Positions 1-8,654 of a stretch of DNA of 64,000 bases are shown piece after piece. Source of the stretch: Streptomyces chryseus. Its GTDB lineage: Bacteria > Actinomycetota > Actinomycetes > Streptomycetales > Streptomycetaceae. The number at the start of each line of letters is the position of its first letter. The stretch's first letter is position 1. The translations under genes and the position numbers were made by a program. The notes under the pieces were generated by a model, which saw nothing but the letters and a program-made list of their open reading frames with translations, had not been told where the DNA came from and ran no database searches. The stretch lies in NCBI RefSeq assembly GCF_014650755.1, contig NZ_BMVO01000005.1, positions 124,001 through 188,000 of the forward strand, written 5' to 3'.

Positions 1-2
1 CG

Positions 3-176
3 GTGCTGTTCGACGCGATCGTGCTGCGGGCGCTGATCCTGCCCTCGGCGATGGCGCTCCTCGGCGACCGCTGCTGGGGCCGCGACCGGACCGCCGCGCC
101 CGCCCGGGCGACACCGCCCGGCGGCGAGCCGCCCCACCCGCTCACCGTCGCCCCGGCCCTCCCGCGACGAGGATGA
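3..176 (+). CDS. MMPL family transporter, C-terminal end (5' part outside window)
   Basis: An open frame enters from the window edge and ends at a TGA. The visible 57 residues begin VLFDAIVLRALILPSAMALL followed by GDRCWG, which is the last transmembrane helix and cytoplasmic end typical of MMPL (RND-like) lipid or drug exporters, then a proline-rich tail. The family exports lipids or hydrophobic compounds by proton motive force at the cell membrane; the substrate here is unknown. Only the tail is visible, so neither the start nor the full domain set can be judged. A perfect 8-bp stem-loop lies 54 bp downstream. Confidence 0.7.
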   Translation: MLFDAIVLRALILPSAMALLGDRCWGRDRTAAPARATPPGGEPPHPLTVAPALPRRG

Positions 177-230
177 GGATCACCGCCACGGCGCCGTCCT
201 TCACCACGCCGCCCTGACCACCCGCCATGC

Positions 231-250
231 CCCTGGCCACGAGGCCAGGG
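231..250. terminator. Stem-loop between MMPL gene and treY
   Basis: Perfect inverted repeat CCCTGGCC / GGCCAGGG with a 4-nt loop. It lies between two convergent genes (plus-strand MMPL end and minus-strand treY end), so it could terminate both. There is no long U tract, which is usual for Streptomyces terminators. Confidence 0.6.
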
Positions 251-338
251 TCACGGCGCGGTCGCAGCCCCCTTCCGAGCCGTGAGACCTCCGACGGCGG
301 GGGAGACCACGCGCGATCGCCGGCCCGCCGTCGTGCTC

Positions 339-2702
339 CTACGTCTCCTCAGGGCCGCGCGTGAGCAGCGACACCGGGCGGTCGCCGAAGAGGTCGGCAA
401 GGGGTACCGAACCCGTGAAGGTGCGGGACGGGGAGAGGGTGTCCGTCCAGCGCCCCTCCGGCAGCGGCAGCCGTGTGTCGCGCCAGCCGCCCGCGTCCGC
501 GAGGCGCAGCGACAGGCGCGTGACGGCGGTGACCGCACGGCCCGAGCGGCAGAAGGCCACGCAGTGGGCGGCGGCCGGGCCCACGGGGGTGAGCGGGGTG
601 TACGTTCCCGACTCGCCGAAGACCTCGGGGTGGGCCCGCCGCAGGGCGAGCGCCGCCACCGTGACGGCGTACTTCTGCGCGCTGAGGTCGTCGTCGCCCG
701 CGGCCGGTGACACGAAGGCGACCGGGCGCCGGTTGTCCGGGTCGACCAGTGCGCGGAACTCCCGCTCGGTGCCCTGGTAGAGGTCCGGCACGCCGGGCAT
801 CGTCAGGTGCAGCAGCGTCGCCCCGAGCACGTTGGCCCGTACGTACGGATCCAGATCCCGCGCGAACTTCGCCACCGTCTCGAACGGCGCTCCGGCCGGC
901 CCCGCCGCCACGAAATCGGCCACGGCCCGCTCGTACACCTCGTCCTGCTCGGTCCAGCTGGTGCGCAGCCCCGCCTCCCGCACCGACTTCAGCAGCGCGG
1001 CCGTCAGCCGCTCCGCGTCCGGCTCCCCGAAGCCGAGGGCCGTCTGCCAGGCCGTCCACGCCAGGTGGGCGTCGGGGCCGGGCACCTGGGCCAGGCCCGC
1101 GAGGAGCCGGGCCCACCGTTCGGGGCACTCGGACAGCACCGCGATCCGGGCCCGCACGTCCGCGCTGCGCTTGGTGTCGTGCGTGGACAGTACGGTGCCG
1201 GTGGCCGGCCAGTCGCGCGCCAGCCGGGTGCAGAAGGCGTGGAACTCCGCCGGGCTCACCCCGGGGGCCCCCGGGTCGCCGCCCACCTCGTTGGCCGAGA
1301 TCAACGGCGTGTAGCGGTAGAACGCCGTGTCCTCCACCGACTTGGCCCGCAGCGCCGACGCCGTCTGCGCGAACCTGGCACAGAACGCCGCCCGGTCCGG
1401 CCCGTCGCCCAGCCTCCCCAGCGCCAGGTCGCGCACGAGATCGACGACCGCCGCCTCCTCCCGCACCGCGAACCCGGCCTTCACCTGTCGCGCCGCCTCC
1501 ACCGGAACGGCCGCCGCGGCGCTCTCGGGACACGGCCCGCCCGCCGTCACGTACGGGCGGTACACGGGAACGCGCACCAGCAGTTCCCGTACGGCTTCGC
1601 GCAACGCCCAGGGCGCGTAGTCGCGCAGCGCGGGATCGGCCGCGCAGATCCGCTCGGCCGTACGGACGAGATAGCGGGTCTCCGCCGCGAGCTCGTGCGT
1701 CAGCACCTTGTACGCCGACCGTCGTACCGTCGCTTCCCAGGAACCGCCGCGGTCCCCGGCGGGACCCGCGAAATCGCGGTAGTGGGCCATCAGTTCCCCG
1801 GCGCCGGACGGATCGGTGAACAGGCCGTCGATCCGGTACAGCGCGTCGTACCCCGTCGTTCCCGAGACCGGCCATTCGGCGGGCAGCCGTTCGGGGCCGG
1901 TCAGGATCTTCTCCACGACCGTCCAGCAGCCGCCGACGGCCTCCTGGAGGCGCCGCAGGTAGGCCTCCGGGTCGGCCAGACCGTCGGGGTGGTCGATCCG
2001 CAGTCCTTCCACGACCCCGTCCCGTACGAGCTCCAGGATCTTCGCGTGCGAGGCGGCGAAGACCTCCGGGTCCTCCACCCGCACCCCGATCAACTCCGAG
2101 ATGGTGAAGAAGCGGCGGTAGTTCAGCTCGGTGCGCGCCAGCCGCCACCAGGCGAGCCGGTACCACTGGGCGTCCAGGAGCTCCGGCATCGGCAGGTGCG
2201 CCGTGCCCGCGCGCAGCGGGAACGCGTGGTCGTAGTAGCGAAGGGTCTCGCCGTCGACCGTCAGGTCGTCCAGCTCGTCACCGATCCGGTGCGCCAGCAC
2301 GGGCAGCAGCACCTGGCCGCCGCCGCCCTCCCAGTCGATGTCGAACCACCGGGCGTACGGAGAATCGGGCCCCTCTCTCAGCACCTCCCACAGGGGCCGG
2401 TTCAGGCTCTCGGGCGCCGGCACGGCCATGTGGTTCGGGACGATGTCCAGGATCAGACCGAGGCCGTGCGCGCGGGCCGTGCGGGACAGCGCGCGCAGTC
2501 CCTCCTCGCCGCCGAATTCGGCCCGCACGCGCGCGTGGTCGACGACGTCGTACCCGTGCTGCGAGCCCGGCACGGCGTCGAGCACGGGTGACAGGTGCAG
2601 GTGCGAGACCCCGAGTGCGGCCAGATGGGGCACCGCCTCCTCGGCGGCCGAGAAGGGGAAGTCGGAATGGAGCTGCAGACGATAGGTGGCGGTGGGCGTC
2701 AT
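339..2702 (-). CDS. treY: Maltooligosyl trehalose synthase (TreY)
   Basis: Glycoside hydrolase family 13 enzyme of 787 aa that turns the reducing-end alpha-1,4 bond of maltodextrins into an alpha-1,1 bond, giving maltooligosyl trehalose in the cytoplasm. Seen: N-terminus MTPTATYRLQL typical of TreY; region I VPNHMAV near residue 88; nucleophile Asp in GLRIDHPDG near 237; acid/base Glu in VEKIL near 264; HDTKRS near 508. The start at 2702 is chosen because homologues begin MTPTATYRLQ; an in-frame extension to 2801 would run into the divergent MFS gene. A TACGTA hexamer about 7 nt upstream could make the mRNA leaderless. glgX nearby supplies debranched maltodextrin, the logical substrate; TreZ is not in the window. 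Confidence 0.95.
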   Translation of the reverse strand: MTPTATYRLQLHSDFPFSAAEEAVPHLAALGVSHLHLSPVLDAVPGSQHGYDVVDHARVRAEFGGEEGLRALSRTARAHGLGLILDIVPNHMAVPAPESLNRPLWEVLREGPDSPYARWFDIDWEGGGGQVLLPVLAHRIGDELDDLTVDGETLRYYDHAFPLRAGTAHLPMPELLDAQWYRLAWWRLARTELNYRRFFTISELIGVRVEDPEVFAASHAKILELVRDGVVEGLRIDHPDGLADPEAYLRRLQEAVGGCWTVVEKILTGPERLPAEWPVSGTTGYDALYRIDGLFTDPSGAGELMAHYRDFAGPAGDRGGSWEATVRRSAYKVLTHELAAETRYLVRTAERICAADPALRDYAPWALREAVRELLVRVPVYRPYVTAGGPCPESAAAAVPVEAARQVKAGFAVREEAAVVDLVRDLALGRLGDGPDRAAFCARFAQTASALRAKSVEDTAFYRYTPLISANEVGGDPGAPGVSPAEFHAFCTRLARDWPATGTVLSTHDTKRSADVRARIAVLSECPERWARLLAGLAQVPGPDAHLAWTAWQTALGFGEPDAERLTAALLKSVREAGLRTSWTEQDEVYERAVADFVAAGPAGAPFETVAKFARDLDPYVRANVLGATLLHLTMPGVPDLYQGTEREFRALVDPDNRRPVAFVSPAAGDDDLSAQKYAVTVAALALRRAHPEVFGESGTYTPLTPVGPAAAHCVAFCRSGRAVTAVTRLSLRLADAGGWRDTRLPLPEGRWTDTLSPSRTFTGSVPLADLFGDRPVSLLTRGPEET

Positions 2703-2783
2703 GCGAACGTACGTACCCGCATTGGGGGCTTCTGTGTCATCGGCCCATGCGTCCGTGTGATGACCCGCTATTACGTTCACCTG

Positions 2784-4028
2784 ATGCCCGGGACCTTTCA
2801 CACCTATCGCAGAGTCGTCGCCCTCACCGGGCCGGTGCTACCTGTCGTGTCGTTCCTCGGCAGGCTGCCGACCGCGATGTGCCAGCTCGGCAGTCTCCTG
2901 CTGGTCGCCGAGACCAGCGGCAGCCTCGCCACGGCGGGGCTGGTCGGCGGCGCCCTCGCGGCGGGCCAGACGGCCGGCGGGCCGCTGCTCGGCCGTGCGG
3001 CGGACCGTCACGGGCAGCGCACCGTCGTCCTGGTCGCCGCGCTCGTCAACGCGGTCGCCGTCGCCGCTCTCGTGTTCGCGTCCCTCGACCACGTCGGTAC
3101 GCTCCCGCTCGCGCTCGTCGGCGCGCTCGCCGGAGCGAGCGTTCCCCAGGTCGGTCCCATGGCGCGTACGAGATCGGTCGAGATCGCTCGTGGGAACGGC
3201 GCCGACGAACGGCTCGTCGGCGCCGTCCTGTCGTTCGAGGGAACGCTCGACGAGGTGTCGTTCGTCCTCGGCCCCGCCCTCGTCGGCCTCGCCGTGGCCG
3301 TCGCGCACCCCGCCGCCGCCCTGCTCGCGGCGGCGGGTCTGCTGGCCGTCTGCGGTACCTGGTTCGCCCTGCATCCGACGGCGTCCCGGATACGCCCGGC
3401 GTCCCGCGCGGCGTCATCCGTGAGGACGAGCCTGCCCGGCGCGGTGTACGCGCTGCGTGCGGCGATGGTGCTCCAGGGAGCCATGTTCGGCGCCTCCCAG
3501 GCGGGTATCACGGCGCTCACCGAGCGGCTCGGCCGCCCCGAGCAGGCCGGGCTCGTGTACGCGGCCATGGGCGTCATGAGCGCGGCCGCCGGTCTCGCGA
3601 CGGCCGCCGTACCCCAGAAGGTCACCCTGACGGCCCGCTGGCGCCTCGCGACAGCCGCTCTGGTCGTGCTCTCCGTGCCGCTGCTCTTCGTGGCGTCCCT
3701 GGGGGCGCTGTACGCCGTCGTGATCGTCCTCGGGGTGGCGTACGCGCCCCACCTGATCACCATTTTCGGCCTGACGACACGGATCGTTCCCGAGAACAGA
3801 CTCGCCGAGTCGATGGCCTTCCTCACGAGCGGCGTCGTCGGCGGCCAGGCGCTCGCCCTGGCCGTCTCCGGGCGTCTCGCGGAGGGCGGCGGCGCGCCCG
3901 CCGCCTTCGCCGTCGCGGTGGCGGCGGCCACGCTGTGCGCCGTACTCGCGTGGACCGCCCGCCCCGCTCCCGCGGCGGCCCCTAGGCCGGCCGCTGCAAC
4001 ACCACCAGACTGCGCCCGATCAGCGTGA
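2784..4028 (+). CDS. MFS transporter
   Basis: Membrane protein of about 414 aa with roughly twelve hydrophobic segments and the MFS loop 2-3 signature GRAADRHGQR. This family moves small molecules across the cytoplasmic membrane; sequence alone does not reveal the substrate. Start: ATG at 2784 has no ribosome binding site but has TACGTT exactly 6 nt upstream, fitting a leaderless transcript; an in-frame ATG at 2760 is an alternative. It is divergent from treY, sharing an 80-bp promoter region. Its 3' end overlaps the 3' end of glgX on the other strand by 47 bp, so the two transcripts are antisense there. Confidence 0.85.
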   Translation: MPGTFHTYRRVVALTGPVLPVVSFLGRLPTAMCQLGSLLLVAETSGSLATAGLVGGALAAGQTAGGPLLGRAADRHGQRTVVLVAALVNAVAVAALVFASLDHVGTLPLALVGALAGASVPQVGPMARTRSVEIARGNGADERLVGAVLSFEGTLDEVSFVLGPALVGLAVAVAHPAAALLAAAGLLAVCGTWFALHPTASRIRPASRAASSVRTSLPGAVYALRAAMVLQGAMFGASQAGITALTERLGRPEQAGLVYAAMGVMSAAAGLATAAVPQKVTLTARWRLATAALVVLSVPLLFVASLGALYAVVIVLGVAYAPHLITIFGLTTRIVPENRLAESMAFLTSGVVGGQALALAVSGRLAEGGGAPAAFAVAVAAATLCAVLAWTARPAPAAAPRPAAATPPDCARSA

Positions 4029-6099
4029 CGTGCTCGCCCGCTCCCACCTTGGGACCGCTCCCGGGCGGCACGCCTTCGGGCTCCGCCGTGTCGACCACGA
4101 CCTGCCACTGCTTCCCGTGGTTGACCGGAATGGTGAAATCGAGCTCCTGTGCGCTCGCGTTGAACATCAGGAGGAAGGAGTCGTCGGAGATCCGCTCGCC
4201 GCGCGGCCCCGGCTCGGAGATCGCGTGCCCGTTGAGGAAGACCGTCAGCGCCTTCGCGTGCGCCGCCTGCCAGTCCCGCTGGGCCATCTCCTTGCCGTCC
4301 GGCGTGAACCACGCGATGTCCGACAGGTCGTCGTGCGTGCCCTCCACCGGACGTCCGTGGAAGAAGCGCCTGCGCCGGAAGACCGGATGGTCCCGCCGCA
4401 GCCACACCATCGCGCGGGTGAACGCGTGGAGCGACCCCTCCTCCTCGTCCTTGTCCGGCCAGTGCACCCACGACAGCTCGTTGTCCTGGCAGTACGCGTT
4501 GTTGTTGCCGCCCTGGGTCCGTGCGAACTCGTCCCCGTGCGACAGCATCGGCACGCCCTGCGACAGCATCAGCGTCGCGATGAAGTTGCGCATCTGGCGG
4601 GCGCGCAGCTCCTGGATCGCGGGATCGTCCGTATCGCCTTCCGCCCCGCAGTTCCAGGACCGGTTGTGGCTCTCGCCGTCCCGGTTGCCCTCGCCGTTGG
4701 CCTCGTTGTGCTTGTCGTTGTACGAGACCAGGTCGGCCAGGGTGAAGCCGTCGTGGCAGGTGGTGAAGTTGATGGACGCGAGCGGCCTGCGCCCGTCGTC
4801 CTGGTAGAGGTCGGACGACCCCGTCAGCCGTCCGGCGAACTCGGCGATCGTCCGCGGCTCGCCCCGCCACAGGTCCCGGACGGTGTCCCGGTACTTGCCG
4901 TTCCACTCGGTCCACAGCGGCGGGAAGTTCCCCACCTGGTAGCCGCCCTCACCCACGTCCCACGGCTCGGCGATCAGCTTCACCTGGCTGACCACCGGGT
5001 CCTGCTGTACCAGGTCGAAGAAGGACGACAGCCGGTCCACCTCGTGGAACTGCCTGGCCAGCGTCGCCGCCAGATCGAAGCGGAAGCCGTCGACGTGCAT
5101 CTCGGTCACCCAGTACCGCAGCGAGTCCATGATCAGCTGGAGGACGTGCGGCGACCGCATGAGCAGGGAGTTCCCGGTCCCCGTGGTGTCCATGTAGTAC
5201 CGGGGATCGTCGGCGAGACGGTAGTACGAGGCGTTGTCCAGGCCCCGGAAGGAGAGCGTGGGGCCCAGGTGGTTGCCCTCCGCCGTGTGGTTGTAGACGA
5301 CGTCGAGGATCACCTCGATGCCCGCCCGGTGCAGCGCCCGTACGGCCGACTTGAACTCCAGCACCTGCTGGCCCCGGTCGCCCCAGGAGGCGTACGCGTT
5401 GTGCGGGGCGAAGAAGCCGATGGTGTTGTAGCCCCAGTAGTTGCTCAGGTTGGCGTCGGCCAGCCGGTGGTCGTTGACGAACTGGTGCACCGGCATCAAC
5501 TCGAGAGCCGTCACTCCCAGTTCCGTCAGGTGCGAGATGATCGCCGGATGCGCGAGCGCCGCGTACGTCCCCCGGAGCTCGTCGGGGAGGTCCGGGTGCA
5601 TCATCGTGAGGCCCTTCACATGGGCCTCGTAGAGGATCGTGCGGTGGTAGTCCGTGCGCGGCGGACGGTCGTCACCCCAGTCGAAGTACGGGTTCACCAC
5701 CACCGACGCCATGGTGTGCGGCGCCGAGTCCAGGTCGTTGCGCGAGTCCGGCTTCCCGAAGTGGTAGCCGTACACCGCCTCGCCCCAGTCGATCTTGCCG
5801 CTGATGGCCCGCGCGTACGGGTCGAGCAGCAGCTTCGCGGAGTTGCACCGCTTGCCCTCCTGCGGGGCGTACGGGCCGTGGACCCGGTAGCCGTAGCGCT
5901 GGCCCGGCATGATGCCGGGCAGGAAGGCGTGACGTACGAACGCGTCGGACTCGCGCAGTTCCACCGCCGTCTCCGAACCGTCGTCGTGCAGCAAGCACAA
6001 CTCGATCCGGTCGGCGGCCTCCGAATAGACAGCGAAATTGGTTCCGGCGCCGTCGTACGTGGCGCCGAGTGGGTAAGCCTCTCCCGGCCAGACCTGCAT
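3982..6099 (-). CDS. glgX: Glycogen debranching enzyme GlgX (TreX type)
   Basis: Isoamylase-type GH13 enzyme, 705 aa, which hydrolyses alpha-1,6 branches of glycogen and maltodextrin. Seen: N-terminal carbohydrate-binding module (residues 1 to about 130, starting MQVWPGEAYPLGATYDG), region I DVVYNHTAEG near 266, nucleophile Asp in GFRFDLAATL at about 342, acid Glu in AEPWDVGEGGYQVG at about 378, and a CHDGF motif near 440. The start at 6099 has a GGAAGAG ribosome binding site about 8 nt upstream on the minus strand; the much longer open frame upstream is not coding. It feeds linear maltodextrins to the neighbouring treY, so the two act in one trehalose/glycogen turnover route. Confidence 0.95.
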   Translation of the reverse strand: MQVWPGEAYPLGATYDGAGTNFAVYSEAADRIELCLLHDDGSETAVELRESDAFVRHAFLPGIMPGQRYGYRVHGPYAPQEGKRCNSAKLLLDPYARAISGKIDWGEAVYGYHFGKPDSRNDLDSAPHTMASVVVNPYFDWGDDRPPRTDYHRTILYEAHVKGLTMMHPDLPDELRGTYAALAHPAIISHLTELGVTALELMPVHQFVNDHRLADANLSNYWGYNTIGFFAPHNAYASWGDRGQQVLEFKSAVRALHRAGIEVILDVVYNHTAEGNHLGPTLSFRGLDNASYYRLADDPRYYMDTTGTGNSLLMRSPHVLQLIMDSLRYWVTEMHVDGFRFDLAATLARQFHEVDRLSSFFDLVQQDPVVSQVKLIAEPWDVGEGGYQVGNFPPLWTEWNGKYRDTVRDLWRGEPRTIAEFAGRLTGSSDLYQDDGRRPLASINFTTCHDGFTLADLVSYNDKHNEANGEGNRDGESHNRSWNCGAEGDTDDPAIQELRARQMRNFIATLMLSQGVPMLSHGDEFARTQGGNNNAYCQDNELSWVHWPDKDEEEGSLHAFTRAMVWLRRDHPVFRRRRFFHGRPVEGTHDDLSDIAWFTPDGKEMAQRDWQAAHAKALTVFLNGHAISEPGPRGERISDDSFLLMFNASAQELDFTIPVNHGKQWQVVVDTAEPEGVPPGSGPKVGAGEHVTLIGRSLVVLQRPA

Positions 6100-6285
6100 G
6101 CGATCGACTCTTCCACTTCTGATCCGGGTGCTGCGGGGCACTTCGCACAGATCTTCCCCGAAAGTGGGGCAACCTCCTAGGACTTCGGACCGTCCTACCG
6201 GGTGACCACGCATACCCGGTATGCCAGTTGCCGTCGCGCGTGACGCGCGGGGCGACGGGGGGCTCCGGGAGGAGTAGGGGGCATC

Positions 6286-7143
6286 GTGCACAGGACAGTG
6301 CGCCGGCATCTGGGGAAGATGCTGGCGGGGACCGCGATAGCGGTGACCGGGACGGCGGTGATGATCGGGGTGACGCTGCCGGGTCCGGCCGGCGCCGCCG
6401 ACGACACGCGCGGCGGGCGGACCGGGACCGCGGCCGTCACCGGGACGGCCCAGGGCGAGCGCGGCGACCAGGGGGACCGGGCCGGTGGGAGCGCGGCGGC
6501 GGGGCAGGCGCCCGAGCCGGGCGTGGTCGAGGCCGCCCCGGCCGAGGGCGAGCAGGGCATCGGCCGGGACCCCCTGACCGACGCCGAGCTGGAGCGGGTC
6601 GCGAAGCTGGCGCTGACGCCGTCGCAGTTCGCCGTCGGCCGGGACGTCGACGGGGACCGGGGCCCCCAGCACCTGGCCACCAACCTCGGCGAGATCCAGC
6701 CGTCCGAGGTGGACGACGCGGCGCCGCCGCGCCGCGCGGAGGTCTCGTACTACGACTACAGGCGCGACGAGCTGGTGACGAAGACCGTCAACCTCGCCAC
6801 CGGCAAGGTGGAGCGGACCGGCGTGCTCAAGGGCGTACAGCCGTCGCCGACCCGCGCGGAGAACCGCGAGGCTGCGGAGCTGATCCTGGCGAGCCCGCTC
6901 GGCGCGGGCCTCAAGCAGGACTACCAGGACGCCATGGGCAAGCCGCTGACCTCCGTGGACCAGCTGTGGGTGAACGGCGGGATCTACCGGGCGGACCGGG
7001 AGGAGAACGTGCCGGCGGCGCTCGCGGAGTGCGGCACGCACCGCTGTGTCCGCGTCACGTCCAAGGTCAGGAACGGGCCGTGGATCGACACGCGCGATCT
7101 CGTGGTCGACCTGAGTGCGAGGACGGTCGGCCGAATCGGCTGA
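6286..7143 (+). CDS. Secreted copper amine oxidase N-terminal-domain-like protein (N2/N3)
   Basis: 285 aa with GTG start and GGGAGGAG ribosome binding site. Residues 1-38 form a signal peptide (RR near the start, hydrophobic core, AGA cleavage region), then a low-complexity linker to about 90. Residues 97-200 match the pattern of a copper amine oxidase N2 domain: basic-PRRAEVSYYDY, a T-V-N-L-A-T-G-K strand, then GVQPSPTRAENREAAELI. Residues 210-285 resemble N3, ending DLVVDLSARTV. No catalytic domain is present. The next gene, 82 bp downstream, supplies the catalytic domain, so the pair reads as one enzyme split in two. Assignment rests on family motifs remembered, not on a search. Confidence 0.6.
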   Translation: MHRTVRRHLGKMLAGTAIAVTGTAVMIGVTLPGPAGAADDTRGGRTGTAAVTGTAQGERGDQGDRAGGSAAAGQAPEPGVVEAAPAEGEQGIGRDPLTDAELERVAKLALTPSQFAVGRDVDGDRGPQHLATNLGEIQPSEVDDAAPPRRAEVSYYDYRRDELVTKTVNLATGKVERTGVLKGVQPSPTRAENREAAELILASPLGAGLKQDYQDAMGKPLTSVDQLWVNGGIYRADREENVPAALAECGTHRCVRVTSKVRNGPWIDTRDLVVDLSARTVGRIG

Positions 7144-7225
7144 CCCTCCCGGCCCTCCTGACCCTCTCGACCGACTCATCCTCTTCAGTCCCTTCCCGCA
7201 CTTCCGTACGAGGGAGTTCATCCTC

Positions 7226-8545
7226 ATGCACGTCAACAGAGCTTCTGGTGCCCGCAAGCGGGCCGCGGCAACCCTCGCCGCCGCCGCCCTGCTCGGCAGC
7301 CTGGCCGCCGCGGGCGGCTCCGCGGCCTCCGCGACGCCCAGGGCGGCGGCCGGGAACGCCCCCGAGGCCGCGCCGGCTCCGGCCGACTGCAGCGCGGCGT
7401 ACCGCATCGAGCAGAAGCTCGACGGCGGCACCACCTGGCGCATGTGCTGGAACTACGACAGCGACGCCGGCCTGGTCCTGGAAAAGGTGACGTACCAGCC
7501 CAAGGGCGAACCCAAACCGATCCGCGTCCTGACGAGCGGCAAGCTGGCGCAGGTCCACGTGCCGTACGACAACGGCAAGGAGGAGTACGACGACCTCACG
7601 AGCTACGGCTTCGGGACGGGCCTGCAGGACCTGAAGCCCGCCGAGTGCCCCGGCGGCACGATCCGCACCGTCAGGGTCCCCGACATGGGCGACGTCAAGG
7701 GCATCTGCACGACCACGCGTGCGCGCGGGCACGCGTACCGCCTCGCCAGCGACGAGAGCACCAAGGTCTGGCAGGCCCAGGGCAAGGACCTGCTGGTCTA
7801 CACCGTGAACAAGGTCTCCTGGTACGAGTACATCACCGAGTGGCGCTTCTCCTCCGACGGCACCGTCTCCGCCAACGTCGGCGCCACCGGCAGTCTGGCG
7901 CCGGACGACTACGACGCCACCGACGGCCGGGGCTGGCCCATCGGCAAGGGAGCGCGCGACTACGCCACCAGCCACAGCCACAACGTCTTCTGGCGGCTGA
8001 ACTTCGGCCTCGACGGCAGCTCGAAGAACCGCGTCGAGCAGTACGACTCGAAGGTCACCCCGCCGCAGGGCAACGCCAAGCCCACCACCAGGACCATCCG
8101 CACCCCCATCACCAAGGAACTCGCCGGCAACGCCAAGAGCATGCGGTGGTGGCGGATCGTCAGCGCGACCGGCAAGAACAAGGACGGCCACCCGCGCTCG
8201 TACGAGATCGTGCCCGGCAGCTCCAACAAGCACCCGGGCCGCAGCTTCACCCGTCACGACGTGTACTTCACGAACTACCGCAAGTGCGAACAGTTCGCCA
8301 GCAACAACATCCGCGACTGCGGCAGCGCGAACGCGCCCGACAGCGTGGACAAGTGGGTCAACGGCGAGGCCCTGAAGAACCCGATCACCTGGGTCAACAT
8401 CGGCTTCCACCACATCGCCCGGGACGAGGACCAGCAGCCGATGCCGGTCCACTGGCAGGGATTCCAGCTCGCACCGAGGGACGTAACCGCTATGAATCCG
8501 CTCACTCCGGCCGATCTCGCTGGACAGAACGGGCATTACGAATAA
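7226..8545 (+). CDS. Secreted copper amine oxidase catalytic-domain-like protein
   Basis: 439 aa; signal peptide of about 36 residues, then a copper amine oxidase catalytic beta-sandwich without N2/N3. Aligned landmarks: GLVLEKVTY at 82-90; the base Asp in DDLTSYGFG (about D123); the quinone-cofactor region SWYEYITEW with candidate Tyr200; HSH copper ligands H250/H252; third copper His in GFHHIARDEDQQPMP (about 395-396). The normally conserved Asn before the cofactor Tyr is Trp. The family oxidises primary amines to aldehydes, with H2O2 and ammonia as co-products. ATG at 7226 is preceded by AGGGAG. It follows the N-domain gene by 82 bp, so the two are probably co-transcribed and act together outside the cell. 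Confidence 0.65.
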   Translation: MHVNRASGARKRAAATLAAAALLGSLAAAGGSAASATPRAAAGNAPEAAPAPADCSAAYRIEQKLDGGTTWRMCWNYDSDAGLVLEKVTYQPKGEPKPIRVLTSGKLAQVHVPYDNGKEEYDDLTSYGFGTGLQDLKPAECPGGTIRTVRVPDMGDVKGICTTTRARGHAYRLASDESTKVWQAQGKDLLVYTVNKVSWYEYITEWRFSSDGTVSANVGATGSLAPDDYDATDGRGWPIGKGARDYATSHSHNVFWRLNFGLDGSSKNRVEQYDSKVTPPQGNAKPTTRTIRTPITKELAGNAKSMRWWRIVSATGKNKDGHPRSYEIVPGSSNKHPGRSFTRHDVYFTNYRKCEQFASNNIRDCGSANAPDSVDKWVNGEALKNPITWVNIGFHHIARDEDQQPMPVHWQGFQLAPRDVTAMNPLTPADLAGQNGHYE

Positions 8546-8654
8546 GGGAGTTGGGAAAGGAGCCTGCCGATCCGGCTGCACCGCCTCCCGCTCCCGGAGT
8601 ACCCTTCCTTGATCGTTGGAGACGGGGCTTCCAGGAGCTGAAGGCGGTGCGTGG

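Noticed and set aside
3982..7443. Single 1153-aa frame on the minus strand
   Set aside because: Only the part below 6099 is GlgX; the upstream extension overlaps the copper amine oxidase N-domain gene antisense and has no family match.
6286..8545. Frameshift or sequencing error splitting one amine oxidase
   Set aside because: The second gene has its own signal peptide, a ribosome binding site and an 82-bp gap, which a simple frameshift would not create.
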